A stretch of DNA of 33,663 bases from Streptomycetaceae bacterium (GCA_900298985.1 OMHY01000001.1:1-33663); one strand, 5' to 3'; shown: positions 18,669-28,921, numbered from the stretch's first letter. Numbers and translations: made by a program. Notes: generated by a model not told the origin, from the letters alone.

Positions 18669-19502
18669 ATGGCGCTAAGAAAACTCAAGCCGACCACACC
18701 AGGTCAGCGCGGTGCTACCGTCCCGGATTTTGCGGAGATTACTCGAAGCACACCGGAAAAGTCTTTGGTTAGACCAATTAATTCCAAAGGTGGAAGAAAT
18801 GCATCTGGTCGCATCACTGTTAGACATCAAGGTGGCGGACACAAGCGCGCATATCGAGTAATTGATTTTCGTCGCAATGATAAAGATGGTATTCCAGCCA
18901 AAGTTGCACATATTGAATATGATCCAAACAGAACTGCACGTATTGCTCTTTTGCATTATGCAGATGGGGAAAAGCGTTACATCTTGGCTCCAAATAAATT
19001 GCAACAAGGTGATCCAATTGAAAATGGTGCGAGTGCTGATATCAAGCCTGGAAACAATTTACCTTTAAGAAACATCCCAGTTGGAACAGTGGTTCATGCC
19101 ATTGAACTTCGCCCAGGCGGTGGAGCTAAAATTGCACGCAGCGCAGGTGCATCAGTGCAATTAGTAGCAAAAGATGGTCCTTATGCGCAATTGCGTATGC
19201 CATCTGGTGAAATTAGAAATGTTGATGTGCGCTGCAGAGCAACTATTGGTGAAGTTGGAAATGCTGAGCAATCAAATATTAATTATGGAAAAGCTGGACG
19301 TATGCGTTGGAAAGGAAAACGCCCAACTGTTCGTGGTGTAGTTATGAACCCGGTTGATCACCCACATGGTGGTGGTGAAGGTAAAACTTCTGGTGGTCGT
19401 CACCCTGTTTCTCCTTGGGGTAAGCCAGAGGCTCGTACTCGTAAGAAAAAAGCATCAGATTCTTTAATTGTTCGTCGTCGTAAGTCCAACAAGAAGCGTT
19501 AA
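18669..19502 (+). CDS. rplB: 50S ribosomal protein L2
   Basis: L2, 277 residues, needed for subunit joining and peptidyl-transferase activity. The [21 protein letters not shown] segment, the [17 protein letters not shown] motif containing the conserved active-region histidine, and the basic C-terminal tail ([14 protein letters not shown]) are all present. ATG start with AAAGGAGAAGAG. It is followed by rpsS after 21 bases. Confidence 0.98.
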   Translation: MALRKLKPTTPGQRGATVPDFAEITRSTPEKSLVRPINSKGGRNASGRITVRHQGGGHKRAYRVIDFRRNDKDGIPAKVAHIEYDPNRTARIALLHYADGEKRYILAPNKLQQGDPIENGASADIKPGNNLPLRNIPVGTVVHAIELRPGGGAKIARSAGASVQLVAKDGPYAQLRMPSGEIRNVDVRCRATIGEVGNAEQSNINYGKAGRMRWKGKRPTVRGVVMNPVDHPHGGGEGKTSGGRHPVSPWGKPEARTRKKKASDSLIVRRRKSNKKR

Positions 19503-19523
19503 TCAAAAAGCGAGGAATAGGTA

Positions 19524-19805
19524 ATGCCAAGAAGTTTAAAGAAGGGTCCATTTGTGGATGGACATCTTGCTAAAAAGGTTGATGACCAAAACGAGAAAAA
19601 CACTCGTAACGTTATTAAAACCTGGTCAAGACGTTCGCTAATTGTTCCAGCAATGATTGGACACACCATTGCAGTTCATGATGGACGCAAACATGTTCCA
19701 GTATTTATTACCGAAGCAATGATTGGACACAAGTTAGGTGAATTTGCACCAACTCGTACCTTCAAAGGACACGTGAAAGATGATCGGAGGGCTACTCGTG
19801 GCTAA
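19524..19805 (+). CDS. rpsS: 30S ribosomal protein S19
   Basis: S19, 93 residues, in the 30S head near the A-site finger. [15 protein letters not shown] start, TWSRRS core and [17 protein letters not shown]-terminus are canonical. GAGGAATAGG precedes the ATG. Its last eight bases overlap the start of rplV, and its 3' end carries the rplV ribosome binding site. Confidence 0.98.
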   Translation: MPRSLKKGPFVDGHLAKKVDDQNEKNTRNVIKTWSRRSLIVPAMIGHTIAVHDGRKHVPVFITEAMIGHKLGEFAPTRTFKGHVKDDRRATRG

Positions 19806-20238
19806 TCAAGTTGATTCCGGAACTATTGTTTCGCGCGCAAAGTTAAGTAATACCCGCACTACTCCACAAAAGTCTCGTCGTGTAATCAACATAATCCGTG
19901 GCGAAAGAGCAGATGTTGCATTAACAACTTTGAAATTTGCAAACCAAGAAGTTGCTGGTGAAATTTATCAACTAGTTAATTCCGCAGTTGCAAGTGCAAA
20001 GCTAAAAAATCCAACATTGCGTGATGCCAGTGAATTATGGGTAGCAGAAGCTACAGTTGATGAAGGTTTCACCTTAAAGCGTTTTCGCCCACGAGCTCAA
20101 GGTCGTGGATATCGAATCAACAAGCGCACCTCTTCTATCAACATTGTGCTTTCCAGCGATAAGAATTTTCGTACCTCAGGTCCAGTGAAAAGAAGTGCTA
20201 AAAAAGTTGAAACCAAATCAGAAGGGAAGGCCGAGTAA
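19798..20238 (+). CDS. rplV: 50S ribosomal protein L22
   Basis: L22, 146 residues; its beta hairpin lines the exit tunnel and is a macrolide-resistance site. Seen as [21 protein letters not shown] and the hairpin [20 protein letters not shown]. The GTG at 19798 is chosen because CGGAGGG lies six bases upstream; an ATG at 19780 in the same frame would place six extra residues inside rpsS with no Shine-Dalgarno sequence. The basic C-terminal tail extends about 20 residues past the conserved core. Directly abuts rpsC. Confidence 0.95.
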   Translation: MANQVDSGTIVSRAKLSNTRTTPQKSRRVINIIRGERADVALTTLKFANQEVAGEIYQLVNSAVASAKLKNPTLRDASELWVAEATVDEGFTLKRFRPRAQGRGYRINKRTSSINIVLSSDKNFRTSGPVKRSAKKVETKSEGKAE

Positions 20239-21042
20239 ATGGGTCAAAAAGTAAATCCACATGGCTTTCGCCTAGGTATTACCACTGAATTTAAATCACG
20301 TTGGTATGCAGATAAGTTATACAAAGATTATGTAAAAGAAGATATTGAAATTCGTCGCATGATGAATAAAGGTATGGAGCGCGCTGGTGTTTCCCGTATT
20401 GAAATTGAGCGTACTCGCGAAAGAGTAAGAATTGATTTACATACCGCTCGCCCTGGAATTGTAATTGGGAGACGTGGAACTGAAGCAGATCGTATTCGCA
20501 TTGATTTGGAAAAAATGACCGGCAAGCAAGTGCAACTAAATATATTGGAAGTTAAAAATCCAGAGATTGATGCACAACTTGTTGCTCAAGGAATTGCAGA
20601 GCAATTAGCAGCTCGTGTTTCTTTCCGTCGTGCGATGAGAAAAGCAATGCAATCAGCGCTAAAAGCAGGAGCACAAGGAATTAGAGTTCAATGCGGTGGT
20701 CGTTTAGGCGGCGCTGAAATGTCACGAAGTGAGTTTTATCGTGAAGGTCGGGTTCCACTTCATACTTTACGTGCAGATATTGATTATGGATTCCATGAAG
20801 CACACACTACCTTTGGTCGATTAGGTGTAAAGGTTTGGATCTATAAAGGTGAAGTAATTGAATCACGTGCAGAAAGAGCAGCAGCTGCACTTGCAGCAGC
20901 GCGTGCTCCAAAGCCACGTCCAACTTCTCGTGCACCAAGACATCCACGTGGTGAAGTAACTACTTCTCATGTTGCTACAACCACTACAACTTCAGATTCA
21001 ACTGAAAATACTCCAGTTAATAATGAAGGAGGGGAAAACTAA
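20239..21042 (+). CDS. rpsC: 30S ribosomal protein S3
   Basis: S3, 267 residues, lines the mRNA entry channel and has helicase activity with S4. The [14 protein letters not shown] start, a KH domain with GRRG ([13 protein letters not shown]) and the C-terminal [22 protein letters not shown] and [10 protein letters not shown] motifs are present. A low-complexity Thr/Ser/Asn-rich tail of about 40 residues ends the protein, a common variable feature. The ATG follows the rplV stop with no gap; GGGAAGG is inside rplV. Confidence 0.98.
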   Translation: MGQKVNPHGFRLGITTEFKSRWYADKLYKDYVKEDIEIRRMMNKGMERAGVSRIEIERTRERVRIDLHTARPGIVIGRRGTEADRIRIDLEKMTGKQVQLNILEVKNPEIDAQLVAQGIAEQLAARVSFRRAMRKAMQSALKAGAQGIRVQCGGRLGGAEMSRSEFYREGRVPLHTLRADIDYGFHEAHTTFGRLGVKVWIYKGEVIESRAERAAAALAAARAPKPRPTSRAPRHPRGEVTTSHVATTTTTSDSTENTPVNNEGGEN

Positions 21043-21456
21043 ATGTTAATCCCACGTCGTGTTAAGCACCGCAAGCAACACAACCCAAAGCTTTCTGGTA
21101 AAGCAAAAGGTGGAACAGAGGTTGCATTTGGTGATTATGGAATTCAAGCATTGGAACCACATTATGTAACTAACCGCCAAATTGAAGCAGCACGTATTGC
21201 TATGACTCGTCATATCAAGCGTGGTGGAAAAGTTTGGATCAATATTTATCCTGATCGTCCATTGACTAAGAAACCTGCAGAAACTCGTATGGGTTCTGGT
21301 AAAGGTTCTCCGGAATTTTGGGTAGCAAATGTGAAGCCGGGAAGAGTTATGTTTGAAATTTCTGGTGTGGCAGAGGAAATTGCAGTTGAGGCAATGAGCC
21401 GTGCAATACACAAAATGCCAATGAAGTGCAAGATTGTAAAAAGAGAGGAGTTCTAA
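21043..21456 (+). CDS. rplP: 50S ribosomal protein L16
   Basis: L16, 137 residues, helps position the A-site tRNA acceptor arm. [13 protein letters not shown] start, [27 protein letters not shown] core and the [14 protein letters not shown] loop match the family. Strong GAAGGAGGGG upstream, overlapping the end of rpsC. The stop overlaps the rpmC ATG by one base (TAATG). Confidence 0.98.
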   Translation: MLIPRRVKHRKQHNPKLSGKAKGGTEVAFGDYGIQALEPHYVTNRQIEAARIAMTRHIKRGGKVWINIYPDRPLTKKPAETRMGSGKGSPEFWVANVKPGRVMFEISGVAEEIAVEAMSRAIHKMPMKCKIVKREEF

Positions 21457-21707
21457 TGGCTAACATCATTACCGCCGAGGAGCTAAGAGGTCTCTCTTCA
21501 GATGAGCTCGCAATTAAATTGCGAGATGCAAAAGAAGAGTTATTTAATCTACGTTTTCAAGCTGCAACTGGTCAATTAGAGAGCCATGGCCGCTTAACAG
21601 CAGTTCGAAAAGAGATTGCTCGCATCTACACAATTTTGCGAGAAAGAGAATTAGGTATTGGTCTTAACATTCAAGATTCAAGTAAGAAAGTTGGAGGTGC
21701 TGCATGA
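21456..21707 (+). CDS. rpmC: 50S ribosomal protein L29
   Basis: L29, 83 residues, a two-helix protein at the tunnel exit next to L23. Recognised from the [26 protein letters not shown] helix and the [16 protein letters not shown] helix. The ATG at 21456 with AGAGAGGAG upstream is preferred over an in-frame ATG at 21426 that lies within rplP. The stop overlaps rpsQ by four bases (ATGA). Confidence 0.96.
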   Translation: MANIITAEELRGLSSDELAIKLRDAKEELFNLRFQAATGQLESHGRLTAVRKEIARIYTILRERELGIGLNIQDSSKKVGGAA

Positions 21708-21973
21708 GCCAAGTAAATGATGAGCGCAATTACCGCAAGGTGCGCGAAGGCATTGTTACCTCTAACAAAATGGATAAGACAGTGACAGTGGTTATTGATG
21801 ACCGAGTAAAACACGGTCTATATTCCAAAGTTCTTTCTAAATCCAAAAAATTGAAAGCACATGATGAAGCAAACTCTGCTGGAATTGGAGATCGAGTTTT
21901 GATTATGGAAACTCGTCCTCTATCCGCTACTAAGCGTTGGCGCGTAGTAGAAATCATCGAGAAGGCTAAGTAG
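21704..21973 (+). CDS. rpsQ: 30S ribosomal protein S17
   Basis: S17, 89 residues, an OB-fold primary 16S rRNA binding protein. The [19 protein letters not shown] and [16 protein letters not shown] segments are diagnostic. Translation is coupled to rpmC through the ATGA overlap, with a GGAGG in the end of rpmC. A 27-base gap with AAAAGGAAAAG precedes rplN. Confidence 0.97.
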   Translation: MSQVNDERNYRKVREGIVTSNKMDKTVTVVIDDRVKHGLYSKVLSKSKKLKAHDEANSAGIGDRVLIMETRPLSATKRWRVVEIIEKAK

Positions 21974-22000
21974 TAGATACTCGAGTAAAAGGAAAAGAAA

Positions 22001-22369
22001 ATGATTCAAAATGAAACTCGTCTTCGGGTAGCGGATAACACCGGTGCTCGAGAACTCCTTTGTATTCGTGTACTTGGAGGCTCTTCTCGCAGATACGCCG
22101 GAATCGGTGACATCATTGTTTGTTCAGTGAAGGATGCAATTCCAGGTGGAACTGTGAAAAAAGGTGAAGTAGTAAAAGCAGTAATTGTGCGAACTGTAAA
22201 AGAAAATCGTCGCCCAGATGGTTCCTATATTAAGTTTGATGAAAATGCAGCTGTAATTATTAAAGCTGATGGTGAACCTCGTGGAACTCGTATCTTCGGA
22301 CCAGTAGCACGTGAACTTCGCGATAAAAGATTTATGAAAATTATTTCATTGGCTCCGGAGGTGCTCTAA
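22001..22369 (+). CDS. rplN: 50S ribosomal protein L14
   Basis: L14, 122 residues, forms intersubunit bridge B8 and is the docking site of Rsf[28 protein letters not shown] start and the [28 protein letters not shown] ending are canonical. AAAAGGAAAAG upstream of the ATG. First gene of the spc-type cluster, continuous with the S10 cluster here; rplX follows after two bases. Confidence 0.98.
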   Translation: MIQNETRLRVADNTGARELLCIRVLGGSSRRYAGIGDIIVCSVKDAIPGGTVKKGEVVKAVIVRTVKENRRPDGSYIKFDENAAVIIKADGEPRGTRIFGPVARELRDKRFMKIISLAPEVL

Positions 22370-22371
22370 AA

Positions 22372-22689
22372 ATGTCAGCAATTAAAAAAGGCGACAAAGT
22401 ACAAGTTATTGCCGGAAAAGATAAGGGCAAAACTGGAACTGTACTTTCAATTCACCACAAAGATGCACGTGTGATTGTGGAAGGCATCAATCGGGTATTG
22501 CGCCATACTAAAGAGAGCCAAACTGAGCGTGGAGTAAAAGTTGGCGGAATTATTACCAAAGAAGCAGCTATTCATCTTTCAAATGTTCAACTAGTTGCTG
22601 ATGATGGCAAAGCCAGTCGTATCGGCGCTAAAAAAGATGAGCGTGGCAAAAATGTTCGCATCTCAGTAAGAACTGGGAAGGAGATCTAA
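22372..22689 (+). CDS. rplX: 50S ribosomal protein L24
   Basis: L24, 105 residues, an assembly initiator at the tunnel exit. KOW motif visible as [23 protein letters not shown]; then [12 protein letters not shown] and [22 protein letters not shown] lies at the end of rplN. The stop overlaps the rplE start by one base (TAATG). Confidence 0.97.
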   Translation: MSAIKKGDKVQVIAGKDKGKTGTVLSIHHKDARVIVEGINRVLRHTKESQTERGVKVGGIITKEAAIHLSNVQLVADDGKASRIGAKKDERGKNVRISVRTGKEI

Positions 22690-23246
22690 TGACAACTACA
22701 ACCGCTCCTAGATTAAAGGCACGTTATCGTGCTGAAATCGCACCAGCTTTGAAAAATAAGTTTTCGTATCAAAATGTAATGCAGATTCCAACACTTACTA
22801 AAGTAATTGTAAATATGGGTGTAGGAGAAGCAGCAAAAGATTCCAAACTAATTGAAGGTGCTATCAGAGATTTAACAATTATTACTGGACAAAAGCCAGC
22901 GGTAACACGTGCGAAGAAATCTATTGCACAATTTAAATTGCGTGAAGGAATGCCAATTGGAGCACATGTAACTTTGCGAAATGATCGGATGTGGGAATTC
23001 ACTGATCGATTGCTCAGCATTGCATTGCCTCGTATTAGAGATTTCCGTGGATTGTCACCTAAGCAATTTGATGGAAAAGGAAACTACACCTTTGGTTTGA
23101 CTGAACAAGTTGTATTTCCCGAAATCGATCAAGATAAATTAGATCGCACTCGCGGTATGGATATCACTTTTGTAACTACAGCAAAAAATGATGAAGAAGG
23201 ACGGGAATTGCTTCGAGCACTTGGATTCCCTTTCAAGGAAAACTAG
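22689..23246 (+). CDS. rplE: 50S ribosomal protein L5
   Basis: L5, 185 residues, binds 5S rRNA in the central protuberance and contacts P-site t[48 protein letters not shown] and [17 protein letters not shown] match closely. ATG overlaps the rplX stop; AAGGAG upstream. It is followed by rpsN after 13 bases. Confidence 0.98.
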   Translation: MTTTTAPRLKARYRAEIAPALKNKFSYQNVMQIPTLTKVIVNMGVGEAAKDSKLIEGAIRDLTIITGQKPAVTRAKKSIAQFKLREGMPIGAHVTLRNDRMWEFTDRLLSIALPRIRDFRGLSPKQFDGKGNYTFGLTEQVVFPEIDQDKLDRTRGMDITFVTTAKNDEEGRELLRALGFPFKEN

Positions 23247-23259
23247 GGAGTAAGAGCAA

Positions 23260-23445
23260 ATGGCAAAGACATCGCTAAAAATTAAAGCAAGTCGCAAACC
23301 TAAGTTCAAAGTTCGTGGCTATACCCGTTGTCAAAGATGTGGTCGCCCGCATGCTGTATATCAAAAATTTGGCATCTGCCGAATTTGTTTCCGCGAAATG
23401 GCACATCGTGGTGAACTTCCCGGAATTACAAAAGCATCTTGGTAA
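23260..23445 (+). CDS. rpsN: 30S ribosomal protein S14, zinc-binding (type Z)
   Basis: S14, 61 residues, the short C+ form with a zinc ribbon made by C24, C27, C40 and C43 (RCQRCG and ICRICF). This is the spc-operon form found in most Actinobacteria; zinc-free paralogues are usually elsewhere with zinc-starvation genes and none is present here. GGGAG lies about 10 bases upstream. An 87-base gap, unusually long for this cluster, separates it from rpsH. Confidence 0.98.
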   Translation: MAKTSLKIKASRKPKFKVRGYTRCQRCGRPHAVYQKFGICRICFREMAHRGELPGITKASW

Positions 23446-23517
23446 TAATAGAGAAAAAGAGAATTAACAAATAACTACAACTACAGAGCAGGTCCGAAAG
23501 GAAACCACTTTGAGAAA

Positions 23518-23531
23518 GGCCAGAGGCCAGA
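23518..23531 (+). repeat. Tandem 7-base repeat before rpsH
   Basis: GGCCAGA occurs twice in direct succession, ending one base before the rpsH ATG. The AGAGG formed at the junction (23522-23526) is the only Shine-Dalgarno-like sequence at correct spacing for rpsH, so the duplication may have created or improved the ribosome binding site. Confidence 0.5.
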
Positions 23532-23532
23532 A

Positions 23533-23937
23533 ATGACAATGACAGATCCAATCGCAGATATGCTTGCACGTCTGCGTAATGCGAATTCTGCCTACCACGA
23601 TACGGTAACTATGCCCTCATCATCGGTTAAGGCAAGAATTGCTGAGATTCTTAAGCAAGAAGGATTTATCTCCGGATATAAAGTTGAAAACTCAACTACC
23701 GGCTTTGGTAAATCTTTAACAATTGATCTTAAATTTGGAAGCAACCGCGAAAGATCTATAGCTGGATTACGTCGTGTATCCAAGCCAGGTCTGCGGGTTT
23801 ATGCAAAGTCCACTGCATTGCCAAAAGTTTTGGGTGGTCTAGGTGTAGCAATTATTTCTACCTCTTCCGGATTATTAACAGATAAGCAAGCAGCTAAGCA
23901 AGGCGTAGGCGGAGAAGTTCTCGCCTATGTATGGTGA
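23533..23937 (+). CDS. rpsH: 30S ribosomal protein S8
   Basis: S8, 134 residues, binds the central domain of 16S r[17 protein letters not shown] start and the C-terminal [33 protein letters not shown] are canonical. In E. coli S8 represses the spc operon at an rplE-leader site; the 87-base gap upstream here has no clear S8-binding mimic. Six bases separate it from rplF. Confidence 0.98.
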   Translation: MTMTDPIADMLARLRNANSAYHDTVTMPSSSVKARIAEILKQEGFISGYKVENSTTGFGKSLTIDLKFGSNRERSIAGLRRVSKPGLRVYAKSTALPKVLGGLGVAIISTSSGLLTDKQAAKQGVGGEVLAYVW

Positions 23938-23943
23938 TCAATA

Positions 23944-24483
23944 ATGTCACGTATCGGTAAAAATCCAATTTCAGTCCCAAGTGGAGTTGAAGTAAATATT
24001 TCTGGACAAGAAGTAAAGGTAAAAGGTCCAAAAGGTGCTTTGGCATTAGAAATTGCAAAACCAATTGTAATTTCTCAAGAAGGTACAACCTTAACTCTAA
24101 CTCGTCCAGATGATGAACGATTATCTCGCAGTTTACATGGTTTATCTCGTACTTTAGTTGCGAATATGATTGAAGGAGTAACCAATGGTTACACCAAATC
24201 TATTACAATCGTTGGTGTTGGTTATCGTGTAGCAGAAAAAGGAAAAGATCTTGAGTTCCAACTAGGTTACTCACACAATATTCATTTCCCAGCTCCCGAA
24301 GGAATCACTTTTAAAGTTGAATCCCCAACTCGTTTTCACGTAAATGGAATTGATAAGCAATTAGTTGGAGAAACTGTTGCCAAAATTCAAAAATTGCGTA
24401 AATCAGATCCTTACAAAGGTAAAGGATTACATCTAGATGGACAACGCATCAGACGTAAGCAAGGAAAGACAGGTAAGAAATAA
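23944..24483 (+). CDS. rplF: 50S ribosomal protein L6
   Basis: L6, 179 residues, two similar domains near the sarcin-ricin loop. [16 protein letters not shown] start, [11 protein letters not shown] strand and the C-terminal [20 protein letters not shown] motif are diagnostic. The Shine-Dalgarno sequence is weak (GGTGATC in the end of rpsH), so translation is probably coupled to rpsH. The stop overlaps rplR by one base. Confidence 0.98.
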   Translation: MSRIGKNPISVPSGVEVNISGQEVKVKGPKGALALEIAKPIVISQEGTTLTLTRPDDERLSRSLHGLSRTLVANMIEGVTNGYTKSITIVGVGYRVAEKGKDLEFQLGYSHNIHFPAPEGITFKVESPTRFHVNGIDKQLVGETVAKIQKLRKSDPYKGKGLHLDGQRIRRKQGKTGKK

Positions 24484-24863
24484 TGGCTATCGGCGTTAAA
24501 GTAAATAAAGGCTCGGCTACAACTGCCCGCAAGCGTCGTCACTTTCGTGTTCGCAAGAAAGTAGTTGGAACCTCTGCTCGTCCTCGCTTAGTTGTCTCTA
24601 GATCTACTCGTCATTTGTTTGCCCAAATTATTGATGATGCTGCTGGAATAACTTTAGTAAGTGCTTCCACCATGGAAGATGCACTTCGCAAAGATTCTGC
24701 AAGTGACAAAAGTGCAAAAGCTCGCACCATTGGTAAAGAGTTAGCAAATCGTGCAAAGGAAAAAGGAATTTCCGCTGTTGTCTTTGACCGTGGCGGTAAT
24801 AAGTATCACGGTCGAGTTGCAGCATTAGCACAAGCTGCTCGAGAGAATGGATTGGATTTCTAA
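24483..24863 (+). CDS. rplR: 50S ribosomal protein L18
   Basis: L18, 126 residues, binds 5S rRNA together with L5. [21 protein letters not shown] basic N-terminal region, [14 protein letters not shown] and [16 protein letters not shown] are typical. Overlaps rplF and rpsE by one base on each side (TAATG), indicating translational coupling. Confidence 0.98.
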   Translation: MAIGVKVNKGSATTARKRRHFRVRKKVVGTSARPRLVVSRSTRHLFAQIIDDAAGITLVSASTMEDALRKDSASDKSAKARTIGKELANRAKEKGISAVVFDRGGNKYHGRVAALAQAARENGLDF

Positions 24864-25492
24864 TGAGCCCTGCAAATAATTCAACAAATTTAACTCGTGA
24901 AAACTCACGTGAGGAAAAAACTGGTGATCGTCGCGAACGACGTTCCCGTGAACCTCGGGAAGAAAGAGAGAAATCTCCTTATACCGAGCGCGTAGTATTT
25001 ATCAACCGGGTATCAAAGGTAGTAAAAGGTGGACGTCGTTTCTCCTTTACCGCTTTGGTAGTAGTCGGAGACCAAAAAGGTACTGTTGGTGTTGGTTATG
25101 GAAAGGCAAAAGAAGTTCCACAAGCAATTGCTAAAGGTGTCGAAGATGCTAAAAAGAATTTCTTCAAAGTTCCAGTATTAAATGGAACTATCCCTCATCC
25201 AGTACAAGGTGAAAAAGCAGCTGGTGTTGTATTGCTTCGCCCAGCAGCACCTGGAACTGGGGTGATTGCAGGCGGTCCAGTGCGTGCAGTATTGGATTGC
25301 GCTGGAATTACCGATGTATTAACAAAATCTTTAGGTTCTAACAATGCAATCAATATGGTGCATGCAACCGCTGATGCCTTAGCAACTTTGGAAAACCCAA
25401 CCAAAATTGCGGTGCGTCGTGGTCGTGCATTAGAAGATGTAGCTCCCGCAAGTATTGCTCGAGCAATCAATTCAACTAAGGTAGGTGCATAA
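24863..25492 (+). CDS. rpsE: 30S ribosomal protein S5
   Basis: S5, 209 residues, shapes decoding fidelity together with S4 and S12. After a charged, Arg/Glu-rich N-terminal extension of about 40 residues the double-stranded RNA-binding domain begins ([21 protein letters not shown]) and the conserved [19 protein letters not shown] loop follows. The charged extension is common in Actinobacteria. ATG overlaps the rplR stop; rpmD starts one base after this stop. Confidence 0.98.
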   Translation: MSPANNSTNLTRENSREEKTGDRRERRSREPREEREKSPYTERVVFINRVSKVVKGGRRFSFTALVVVGDQKGTVGVGYGKAKEVPQAIAKGVEDAKKNFFKVPVLNGTIPHPVQGEKAAGVVLLRPAAPGTGVIAGGPVRAVLDCAGITDVLTKSLGSNNAINMVHATADALATLENPTKIAVRRGRALEDVAPASIARAINSTKVGA

Positions 25493-25493
25493 A

Positions 25494-25676
25494 GTGAAGC
25501 GATTAAAAGTTACTCAATTGCGTTCAAAAGTTGGCAATCCACCTAATCAAAGACACACACTACGCTCACTTGGTTTAAAAAGAATTGGTGACATTGTAGT
25601 AAAAGAAGATAAGCCAGAGATTCGTGGAATGGTAAATGCAGTTCGACATTTAATTCATGTCGAGGAGGTTGAATAA
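25494..25676 (+). CDS. rpmD: 50S ribosomal protein L30
   Basis: L30, 60 residues. LKVTQLRSKVGNPPNQRHTLRSLGL and the RGMVNAVRHLIHVEEV ending match the family. The GTG at 25494, with TAAGGTAGG upstream, is preferred over an in-frame ATG at 25485 that lies inside rpsE and adds three residues. rplO follows after three bases. Confidence 0.95.
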   Translation: MKRLKVTQLRSKVGNPPNQRHTLRSLGLKRIGDIVVKEDKPEIRGMVNAVRHLIHVEEVE

Positions 25677-25679
25677 ATC

Positions 25680-26120
25680 ATGGTATTGAAATTACATCAC
25701 TTAAGACCAGCACCAGGTGCGAAAAAAGAACGCACCCGTAAAGGTCGCGGTGAAGCATCTAAAGGTAAGACTGCGGGTCGTGGTACTAAAGGTACAAATG
25801 CTCGTAATACTGTTCGCCCAGGTTTTGAAGGTGGACAACTTCCATTAGTAATGCGTTTGCCAAAATTACGTGGATTTAAAAATCCAGCAACTGTTGTATA
25901 TCAACCAGTAAATGTTTCTACTTTAAATGAGCTTTATCCAAATGGTGGCAAAGTTACGGTAGAAGATTTAGTGGCAAAAGGCGCAGTTCGCGCTGGACAC
26001 CCAATTAAAATCCTAGGCAATGGTGAAATCACTGTTAAAGTAGCAGTTACTGCTCATGCATTTTCTTCTTCAGCATCTGAGAAGATTGCAGCAGCAGGTG
26101 GAACGGTAAGCACTCTCTAA
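25680..26120 (+). CDS. rplO: 50S ribosomal protein L15
   Basis: L15, 146 residues, a late-assembly protein with a long basic N-terminal extension. [33 protein letters not shown] and [18 protein letters not shown] are canonical. GAGGAGGTTG lies upstream of the ATG at the end of rpmD. A 42-base gap with AGGAG follows before secY. Confidence 0.98.
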   Translation: MVLKLHHLRPAPGAKKERTRKGRGEASKGKTAGRGTKGTNARNTVRPGFEGGQLPLVMRLPKLRGFKNPATVVYQPVNVSTLNELYPNGGKVTVEDLVAKGAVRAGHPIKILGNGEITVKVAVTAHAFSSSASEKIAAAGGTVSTL

Positions 26121-26162
26121 CTTAGAGATGTGGTTTTAAGGGAAGAGACTAGGAGAAATTAA

Positions 26163-27458
26163 GTGCTAGCAAGTTTTGGGAAGGCGTTTCGAACTCCAGA
26201 TCTGCGAGTTAAGATTTTCTTTACTCTTTCTATTATGGCGCTATTTCGAGTTGGCTCCATTCTTCCAACCCCAGGTGTTTCCTATAAAGCAATTCAAGTT
26301 TGCTTAAAAAATGCAAATAACGGTGGCTTACTAGGATTGGTAAATCTATTTAGTGGTGGCGCATTGCTGCACCTATCTATATTTGCACTTGGCATCATGC
26401 CTTACATCACCTCTTCTATCATTATTCAATTGTTGACCGTTGTAATACCAAGATTTGAATCTTTGAAACAAGAAGGTCAATCTGGAACTTCAAAGTTGAC
26501 TCAATACACCCGTTATTTAACTGTGGGATTAGCAATTTTGCAGTCCACAGGTTTAATTGCAGTTGCTAGAACACCAGGAAGATTATTTAGTGGATGTTCT
26601 CAACAAATTTTGCCTGACACCAGCTGGTTCCGAATTGTGACCATGATTTTTGTAATGTCAGCTGGTACCTCAGTAATTATGTGGTTGGGTGAATTGATCA
26701 CTGATCGTGGTGTAGGAAATGGCATGTCAATTCTTATTTTCACCTCTATTGCTTCTGGTTTCCCAACACAACTTTGGGCAATTAAGCAACAAAAAGGTTG
26801 GTTCCCATTTATTGTGGTATTAATCGTTGGTTTTGGAACTATTGCAGCGGTGGTATTTGTGGAACAAGCAACTAGAAGAATTCCAGTCCAATATGCCAAG
26901 AGACAAATTGGCAGACAAGTTTATGGTGGAACTAGTACCTATATCCCAATCAAGGTTAACCAAGCCGGTGTAATTCCAGTAATTTTTGCATCATCTCTGC
27001 TTTATATTCCATCTCTAATTGTTAACTTCTCTGGAAGTAGTGCAGGTTGGGCGATTTGGATTCAACAAAATTTAGTTAAAGGTGATCACCCAATATATAT
27101 CGCCTCTTATGCGCTACTAATTATATTTTTCACTTACTTTTATGTATCAATTACCTTTAACCCAACTGAAGTTGCAGATAATATGAAAACTTATGGCGGC
27201 TTTGTTCCTGGTATTCGTGCCGGAAAGCCAACAGCAGATTATTTACAATATGTAATCAATCGCATTACCGCTCCAGGTTCTTTATATTTGGCATTAGTTG
27301 CAATCATTCCAATCATTGCTTTAATTTTGTTCCAAGCTTCTCAAAACTTCCCATTTGGTGGAACCGCAATTCTGATTGTGGTTGGTGTTGGTCTTGATAC
27401 CGCTAAGCAAATTGAAAGCCAATTACAGCAACGCGCATATGAAGGATTCATGCGCTAA
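26163..27458 (+). CDS. secY: Preprotein translocase subunit SecY
   Basis: SecY, 431 residues, the membrane channel of the Sec translocon; about ten hydrophobic segments can be traced. The first helix with LFRVGSILPTPGV, the plug-region segment after it, the MPYITSSIIIQLL helix, the GVGNGMSILIFTSI loop and the GIRAGKPTADYL cytoplasmic loop before the last helices are family hallmarks. GTG start with AGGAG upstream. Standing after rplO it makes the integral-membrane component within the ribosomal operon; the stop overlaps adk by one base. Confidence 0.98.
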   Translation: MLASFGKAFRTPDLRVKIFFTLSIMALFRVGSILPTPGVSYKAIQVCLKNANNGGLLGLVNLFSGGALLHLSIFALGIMPYITSSIIIQLLTVVIPRFESLKQEGQSGTSKLTQYTRYLTVGLAILQSTGLIAVARTPGRLFSGCSQQILPDTSWFRIVTMIFVMSAGTSVIMWLGELITDRGVGNGMSILIFTSIASGFPTQLWAIKQQKGWFPFIVVLIVGFGTIAAVVFVEQATRRIPVQYAKRQIGRQVYGGTSTYIPIKVNQAGVIPVIFASSLLYIPSLIVNFSGSSAGWAIWIQQNLVKGDHPIYIASYALLIIFFTYFYVSITFNPTEVADNMKTYGGFVPGIRAGKPTADYLQYVINRITAPGSLYLALVAIIPIIALILFQASQNFPFGGTAILIVVGVGLDTAKQIESQLQQRAYEGFMR

Positions 27459-28099
27459 TGAAGTTAATCCTGGTGGGTCCGCCAGGTGCAGGAAAAGGAA
27501 CGCAAAGCTCTTTACTTGCATCTCACTTTTCCATTCCCCATATTTCAACTGGAGATATTTTTCGCGCCAACATTAAAGGGCAAACTGAACTTGGAAAACT
27601 TGCTCAGAGTTATACCTCAGCGGGAAATCTAGTCCCAGATTCGGTTACTAACGATATGGTGGCTGATCGTTTAAAGCAAGATGATCTTGCTAATGGCTAT
27701 CTCTTAGATGGATATCCAAGAAATGTAGGACAAGCAGAGTTTTTAAGTAATTTTCTAAACCAACATCAGGAAAAACTAGATGCAGTTTTAGAATTTTCTT
27801 TATCAAATGAAGAGATTATTACCCGGCTATCTGGCAGAAGAGTTTGCAAAAATTGCCAGGCTCCATTTCATATTGAATTTGAAAGACCAAAAGTCACAGG
27901 GGTATGTGATAAATGTGGGGGAGAGTTATATCAAAGAGATGATGATAAGGAAGAAGTCATTGCAAATCGCTTAGAAGTTTATAACGATCAAACCGCGCCT
28001 ATTATTAATTATTACAAAAATACCGGCCTACTTAAAACTATTTCAGCCCTTGGCTCAGTAGAAGAAATATTCCAACGAGCACTAATCGCAATTAAATAA
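27458..28099 (+). CDS. adk: Adenylate kinase, zinc-lid form
   Basis: Adenylate kinase, 213 residues, interconverts ATP + AMP and 2 ADP in the cytosol. P-loop G7-P-P-G-A-G-K13-G-T, AMP-binding HISTGDIFR and LDGYPRN segments. The LID domain carries four cysteines, C130, C133, C150 and C153, which should bind structural zinc. Many actinobacterial Adk proteins have a short lid instead, so the long zinc lid is worth noting. ATG overlaps the secY stop (TAATG). Confidence 0.97.
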   Translation: MKLILVGPPGAGKGTQSSLLASHFSIPHISTGDIFRANIKGQTELGKLAQSYTSAGNLVPDSVTNDMVADRLKQDDLANGYLLDGYPRNVGQAEFLSNFLNQHQEKLDAVLEFSLSNEEIITRLSGRRVCKNCQAPFHIEFERPKVTGVCDKCGGELYQRDDDKEEVIANRLEVYNDQTAPIINYYKNTGLLKTISALGSVEEIFQRALIAIK

Positions 28100-28105
28100 A
28101 TAAAA

Positions 28106-28921
28106 ATGGCTATTACCCTCAAAAACCTAGAGCAATTAAAGGTAATGCGCCAAGCGGGGCTAGTAGTTTATGAAGGTTTAGAAGCGGTTAAAAAAGAAAT
28201 CGCGCCAGGTGTTACTACTAACCACCTAAATGAAGTTGCAATTAAAGTTTTGAAAAAAAATGGGGCCAAATCAAATTTTCTAAATTATCATGGTTATCCA
28301 GCTGTAATTTGTGCCTCTGTTAATGATGAAATAGTTCATGGAATTCCAAATCAAAGAAAATTGGAAGAGGGAGATATTCTTTCCATTGATTTTGGAGCAA
28401 TTATTAACGGTTGGCATGGAGATAGTGCATTCACAGTTGCGGTGGGCCAAGTGCGAAGTAATGAAGAAGCAAAGCTAATTCAAGTATGCGAAGATTCAAT
28501 GTGGCATGGAATTGCAGCAGCCACTGTGGGCGGCAGGTTAACTGATATTTCTCATGCAATTGAAAGTTATATTAATTCTCAAGGCACCTATGGAATATTG
28601 CGCGAGTATGGTGGACATGGAATTGGTACGGCAATGCATGAAGATCCACATGTATTAAATTTCGGGGCAGCAGGTTTAGGTCCAGAGTTACAAGTTGGTA
28701 TGGTTTTAGCGATTGAACCAATGCCTACTTTAGGAACTCATAAAACCAAAACTTTAGATGATGATTGGACTGTAGTCTCTATTGATGGTTCGCGAGGCGC
28801 GCACTTTGAACATTCCTTTGCTTTACTTCCTGATGGAAAACCATTTGTCTTAACTTCTCCCGATGGTGGACAAGAAAAACTTAGCTCCCTTGGAGTTGCG
28901 ATCTCAGATTTATTAAATTAA
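28106..28921 (+). CDS. map: Methionine aminopeptidase, type I
   Basis: Type I methionine aminopeptidase, 271 residues, removes the initiator Met from nascent proteins. The five metal ligands are visible in order: two Asp in SIDFG and HGDSAF, His in GGHGIGTAMHEDP, Glu in IEPM and Glu in FEHSFAL. The ATG at 28106 gives the family-like ITLKNLEQLKVMRQAG opening, but there is no Shine-Dalgarno sequence in the six-base gap after adk, so initiation probably depends on coupling to adk. The last nine bases overlap tail-to-tail with the amidohydrolase on the other strand. Confidence 0.96.
   Translation: MAITLKNLEQLKVMRQAGLVVYEGLEAVKKEIAPGVTTNHLNEVAIKVLKKNGAKSNFLNYHGYPAVICASVNDEIVHGIPNQRKLEEGDILSIDFGAIINGWHGDSAFTVAVGQVRSNEEAKLIQVCEDSMWHGIAAATVGGRLTDISHAIESYINSQGTYGILREYGGHGIGTAMHEDPHVLNFGAAGLGPELQVGMVLAIEPMPTLGTHKTKTLDDDWTVVSIDGSRGAHFEHSFALLPDGKPFVLTSPDGGQEKLSSLGVAISDLLN

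Noticed and set aside
21046-21411. 121-codon minus-strand frame opposite rplP
   Set aside because: Shadow of rplP codon bias with no recognisable features.
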